Assembly (NCBI RefSeq): GCF_041381155.1
Contig: NC_091139.1
Location: forward strand, 10,726,383-10,790,382
Origin: Argopecten irradians
Lineage: Eukaryota; Mollusca; Bivalvia; Pectinida; Pectinidae
Reading direction: 5' to 3'
DNA: 64,000 nt
Shown here piece by piece: positions 60,761 to 64,000 of this stretch. The translations under genes were made by a program, and so were the position numbers. How positions within the stretch are numbered: position 1 is the first letter of the stretch; every line of letters begins with the position of its first letter. The notes under the pieces were generated by a model. That model was not told the DNA's origin. It saw only the letters and a program-made list of their open reading frames with translations, and did no database searches.

Positions 60761-61078
60761 CATCCTTGATACTTCAACGGTTCCGATCACTTTCGATCTC
60801 TACAACCCTGGGCTATCTCATAGTAAAACTGAATGCAGCTCAGCGGAAAACATCTGAACCAATCACACGCATGCAAAGATTTACTTTGAAGACTACAGAG
60901 AGAGCAACGCCCAACTTCAAAGCCACACAGTCAACCACAGTGTACCGTTATACGGCTCTTTTGATGTGAATCAGAGGACTAAATTACCTGTTCTGTTCTG
61001 TTGTCTCTAGTTTTACTATGAGCTAGTCCAGGGGTGTAGAGATCGTAAGTGATCGGAACCACTGGAGTATCGAGGTTG
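60761..61078. mobile_element. 318-bp foldback element, copy 3, no matching target duplication
   Basis: Ends CATCCTTGATACTTCAACGG and CCACTGGAGTATCGAGGTTG; length again exactly 318 bp. The nine bases before it (TGTCACATA) and after it (CCCCTGGCG) do not match, unlike the other two copies. It lies about 95 bp beyond the edge of the duplicated gene block. Confidence 0.85.
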
Positions 61079-61394
61079 CCCCTGGCGATATAAAAAAAGG
61101 CTGTAACATGGATATATATATACTTTTTTTAATCTCGTCTTTAATTATTATATAGGTTTTAAGTGGCATAAAAACGTATTCGTAGAGGTAGAAAAAAGAC
61201 TGGCCGTAGTAATTTTTGTATAGAGTTTATGAAAGCTGAATATTTATTGTTGGCTTTCTACATTTGTATGCGGGATGGTCGTTGATCTATACTTTATGTG
61301 ATTTACCTAATTCGAATACAATATAATAAAAAAAAAACATCTCCTATCCAGACCCTAAACAGAAAATTATCATAACGTTGATTATATTAACATT

Positions 61395-61500
61395 CTATTC
61401 CCTGTATGCAGGGTGATGCGTGTGTGAAGGTCTGCATTTTTTTGGGAGGCTGCGGTATATCCGACGTTGGTATGATAAGAAAAATAATCCTTTCTGGCGA
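61395..61500 (-). repeat. Dispersed repeat, minus orientation
   Basis: Reads GGGAGGCTGCGGTATATCCG, AGAAAAATAATCCTTTCTGG and CGATTATCGAATATA; the same series is at 63500-63615. Confidence 0.55.
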
Positions 61501-61534
61501 TTATCGAATATATATAGCCGTTAGGTGATGCTGA

Positions 61535-61752
61535 AGAGAGTGAGTGAGCTAGAGAGAGGGGAGTAATATTATTAATGGTGTTGAATGAGCCAGAGAGAGG
61601 GTGTCTGACGAGTAGAAAAATGCTGTCGTATGATGTGTAATGTATAGACTATTTTGAATATATCACTGTATTTACCATCACTGTTGTTAAATATTGTACA
61701 ATACTTGTGTTATCAACATTTATGACTATGCTCATGCACGAATTAAATTTTA
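61535..61752 (+). repeat. Distal 5' flank block, copy C (no gene follows)
   Basis: Matches 57640-57858 in the same orientation: GGTGATGCTGAAG, GAGAGAGGGGAGTAAT, GAGAGGGTGTCTGACGAGTA, GAAAAATGCTGTCGTATGAT and CATCACTGTTGTTAAATATT, ending near ACGAATTAAAT. No coding exon follows. Confidence 0.7.
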
Positions 61753-62331
61753 TTCTGAATACACCTACAATACTAAAAGTGTCCAGAAGCGTAGAAACGG
61801 GAATTCCGATTTTCAGTATTTATATAAAGCTTCAATACATGAACAAAGTAGTCACCGCTCTGAACGTAGAAATAAAGACCACCAACTCATTTCAGAAGTG
61901 GCCTGCGGTTTTTTTTGTCATAACACAAAGCTATGGATAGATATGCAGATTAGTGGGGGTGGATATTGTTAAAATTATGTGAAGCATTACTTGAAATATA
62001 GAAACTATCTGGCACTGTTCCGTGATTGTTTTTACTTAGCACAGTGACCCCAGTTAACCATATATTTGGCATTCCTCCCTCACGACTGTATTAGGTTTTC
62101 CAGTGAGTCCGTACTTCTACGCATTTGGGACTAGATCCAGTGGGGACCTGTGTAGAACCCATTAGTAATCATTTTAATAGGTGTCGAAATATAATCAATG
62201 AGTCACACACACACTGATAGTGACCAAAAGTTCAATTATTTAACACAGAAACCACAAAGACCTGTGTTGTTCTTCTTATACAATTTTTGTGAAAAGGTGT
62301 GATTTTGTGTAAGGACTATATTTAATATACG
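61753..62331. other. Intergenic DNA, nothing recognised
   Basis: Two overlapping plus-strand frames (61694-61972) start in the duplicated flank and have no motif. No splice-supported gene. Confidence 0.4.
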
Positions 62332-62339
62332 CCGTATAC

Positions 62340-62369
62340 CTAGTCCGCTAAACCTGCCTATATTATAAG

Positions 62370-62407
<38 letters not shown>

Positions 62408-62465
62408 GCCTAATATATATTAGGCCAAAAAAATCCTAATAATATAGGCAGGTTTAGCGGACTAG
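62340..62465. mobile_element. 126-bp MITE with 8-bp target duplication
   Basis: The ends CTAGTCCGCTAAACCTGCCT and AGGCAGGTTTAGCGGACTAG are perfect inverted repeats, extending through ATATTAT. CCGTATAC lies on both sides (62332-62339 and 62466-62473). 8-bp duplications are typical of hAT transposons. The interior is mainly a long T run and TAATATATATTA. It looks young, since both arms and the duplication are intact. Confidence 0.88.
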
Positions 62466-62473
62466 CCGTATAC

Positions 62474-63301
62474 CGTAATAAAAATTCGTGAGATACAAGG
62501 AACGGAACCCTTCCGAGAAATGTGTGAAGCAAGCGTGTATATTGACAAAAATCGTTTCAAAACACACATAGCGGTGTATCGAATCGAAGAAGTCAATAAC
62601 GTTGATTTGTAATACACATCAATCTTTATATCTTAACATGATCTTATGTACATTAACATAAGTATAACGATATATTCCAATTGCGGAAGTAATTTGCCAA
62701 ATGAGCACTACTGGTTAACCGATTCAAGTGGATTTTTTGTTGTTATTTCTTTTTCTTTTTGTCAATATACATCCTTGTTTTACCAATATTTTGGTTTCCA
62801 TTAATTGTATCTCAGATACTTTATGGTATGATAAATCCAGTGGCGCTGTAACCCAATAGTTATACCGAATCATTTTTTGGTTCCGAAAATTGTTTTGGAA
62901 GAAATAAATTAAACTTAAATTCAAGGTAAAAGTGTTCTACAGGGCCCATTTCTAATATAATCGACACCTGTTTATATATTGATTAAGGAAGAAGATCCCG
63001 GAACAACTCTTCAGCTGAAACATAATCGGGTATATTTTTATATCGGGTCACTAGCTTTTTGACAGCTGATCGCATCATGTCGATGGTTAAACAAAGGTTG
63101 AAATCCTATATCCTATATATTCTTATCTTAAAATATATGTTTTTGTAAATCAATTGAATTTGAAATCAGAAACCATCTTTGCATGTGTACATATTACCAC
63201 GAATGGTAAAGATGTTTGTTTTGTAAATTAACTGTATGGGTTTTCATTCTATTACCGTTTAGCCGGCTATTTTCGCTTGTCAAAATTTCGCGATTTGACC
63301 T

Positions 63302-63337
<36 letters not shown>

Positions 63338-64000
63338 AGCGGTTCTAAATTTTCACGATCTTAATTTAATGGTATAGATTTCGTGGATCGAATTTTCGTG
63401 ATCATAGCACTGTCCGCGGATTCGCCAAAATATCAACCCCACGAAATTGAAATAGCTAAACTGACATTTAAATTTTATTTTAGGACATCTTTCCCTATAT
63501 GTAAGGTACCCCGGCGTTGTGTGTGTGAATGTCTGCAAGTTTTGTGAGGCTGCGGTATATTCGAAGTTGGTATATGAGAAGAAAAATAATCTTTTCTGGC
63601 GATTATCGAATATAAGTAAAACGATCTTTTTATAGGACAAATACCACACAAGCTGATATATATATATATATATATAATTACATATCTATTTATATCATAG
63701 ACTTATTTGAAATTTACATTTTCAATATTTTAATGAGATCTTCATCTCATACATTTGTAGAGTATGTTAAATAAATTATTAAAATAGTGATATTATATTA
63801 TAACAGTATGTCTTCAGAAAATTCCTTATCTTAACATTCTCTATAGGAAAGCATTACAGGAGTTATAAGGAAAGTTCCGTAGCTTATTTTCCCCTTAACT
63901 TTTGTATTGCTTTCCTATGAAGAATTGTAAGTGAAAGAATGTTTAACAGTTAATCAGTCAGGCTTACGGTTAAGAATGGTCTTATTGACAGGTTAATGTA
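62474..64000. other. Intergenic DNA with simple repeats
   Basis: Contains a run of about 33 A (63304-63336) inside a block with CGCGATTTGACC and TTTTCACGATC motifs, a dispersed repeat in minus orientation (63500-63615) and a TA microsatellite (about 63655-63676). No gene supported. Confidence 0.5.
63500..63615 (-). repeat. Dispersed repeat, minus orientation
   Basis: GTGAGGCTGCGGTATATTCG, AGAAGAAAAATAATCTTTTC and GCGATTATCGAATATAAGTA align with the 61395 copy and, on the other strand, with the CAGTCTCCC family. Confidence 0.55.

Overview
This is animal nuclear DNA, most likely from a bivalve mollusc. The evidence is AT-rich sequence, short exons with GT-AG introns, a vertebrate-like ribosomal protein S28 gene, and dense small repeats (two tRNA-derived SINE types, many terminal-inverted-repeat elements) of kinds I associate with oysters, scallops and mussels. 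The phylum call is inference from family resemblance; no species can be named. There is no prokaryotic operon, CRISPR array, rRNA or stand-alone tRNA gene. Most open frames are chance frames in AT-rich sequence; the genes become visible only when exons are joined at splice sites.

Layout. (1) 3211-12733 (+): the last four coding exons of a class A (rhodopsin-family) neuropeptide-type receptor; the exons for TM1-TM4 must lie upstream of the window. (2) 17255-19508 (+): a weakly supported two-exon gene for a 40-residue peptide. (3) 30646-32877 (+): a three-exon gene for a 65-residue secreted six-cysteine peptide, a candidate host-defence peptide. (4) 41850-45655 (-) and about 57470-60665 (+): two inverted copies of one two-exon gene of unknown function. 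The plus copy (276 aa) is intact; the minus copy (260 aa) has an early stop that removes exactly 16 C-terminal residues. A third piece, only the distal 5' flank, lies at 61546-61752. (5) 48893-51891 (-) and 52238-54984 (+): NDUFA7 (complex I) and RPS28 (40S ribosome) head to head with about 350 bp between start codons. I recall the same arrangement in the human genome. (6) 56057-56508 (-): a two-exon candidate gene for a 101-residue membrane protein.

Mobile and repeated DNA fills the rest. Families seen more than once: a 318-bp foldback element with 9-bp target duplications (three copies of identical length); an approximately 365-bp element with TTAAAGATGCTCC ends; an approximately 146-bp element with CAGAGTTATCTGCCC-type ends and TA flanks; and a dispersed repeat containing CAGTCTCCCAAAACACACAC. 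Single elements include a 126-bp element with 8-bp duplications, a 162-bp element flanked by TA, a LINE reverse-transcriptase fragment, a large CA/TG palindrome, a 41-bp minisatellite, and a GC-richer tandem repeat ending in a strong hairpin.

The genes are independent housekeeping, signalling and secreted-peptide loci and do not form one system. The most unusual part is 41.8-61.8 kb, where an inverted gene duplication, nested insertions and tandem duplications surround the conserved NDUFA7/RPS28 pair.
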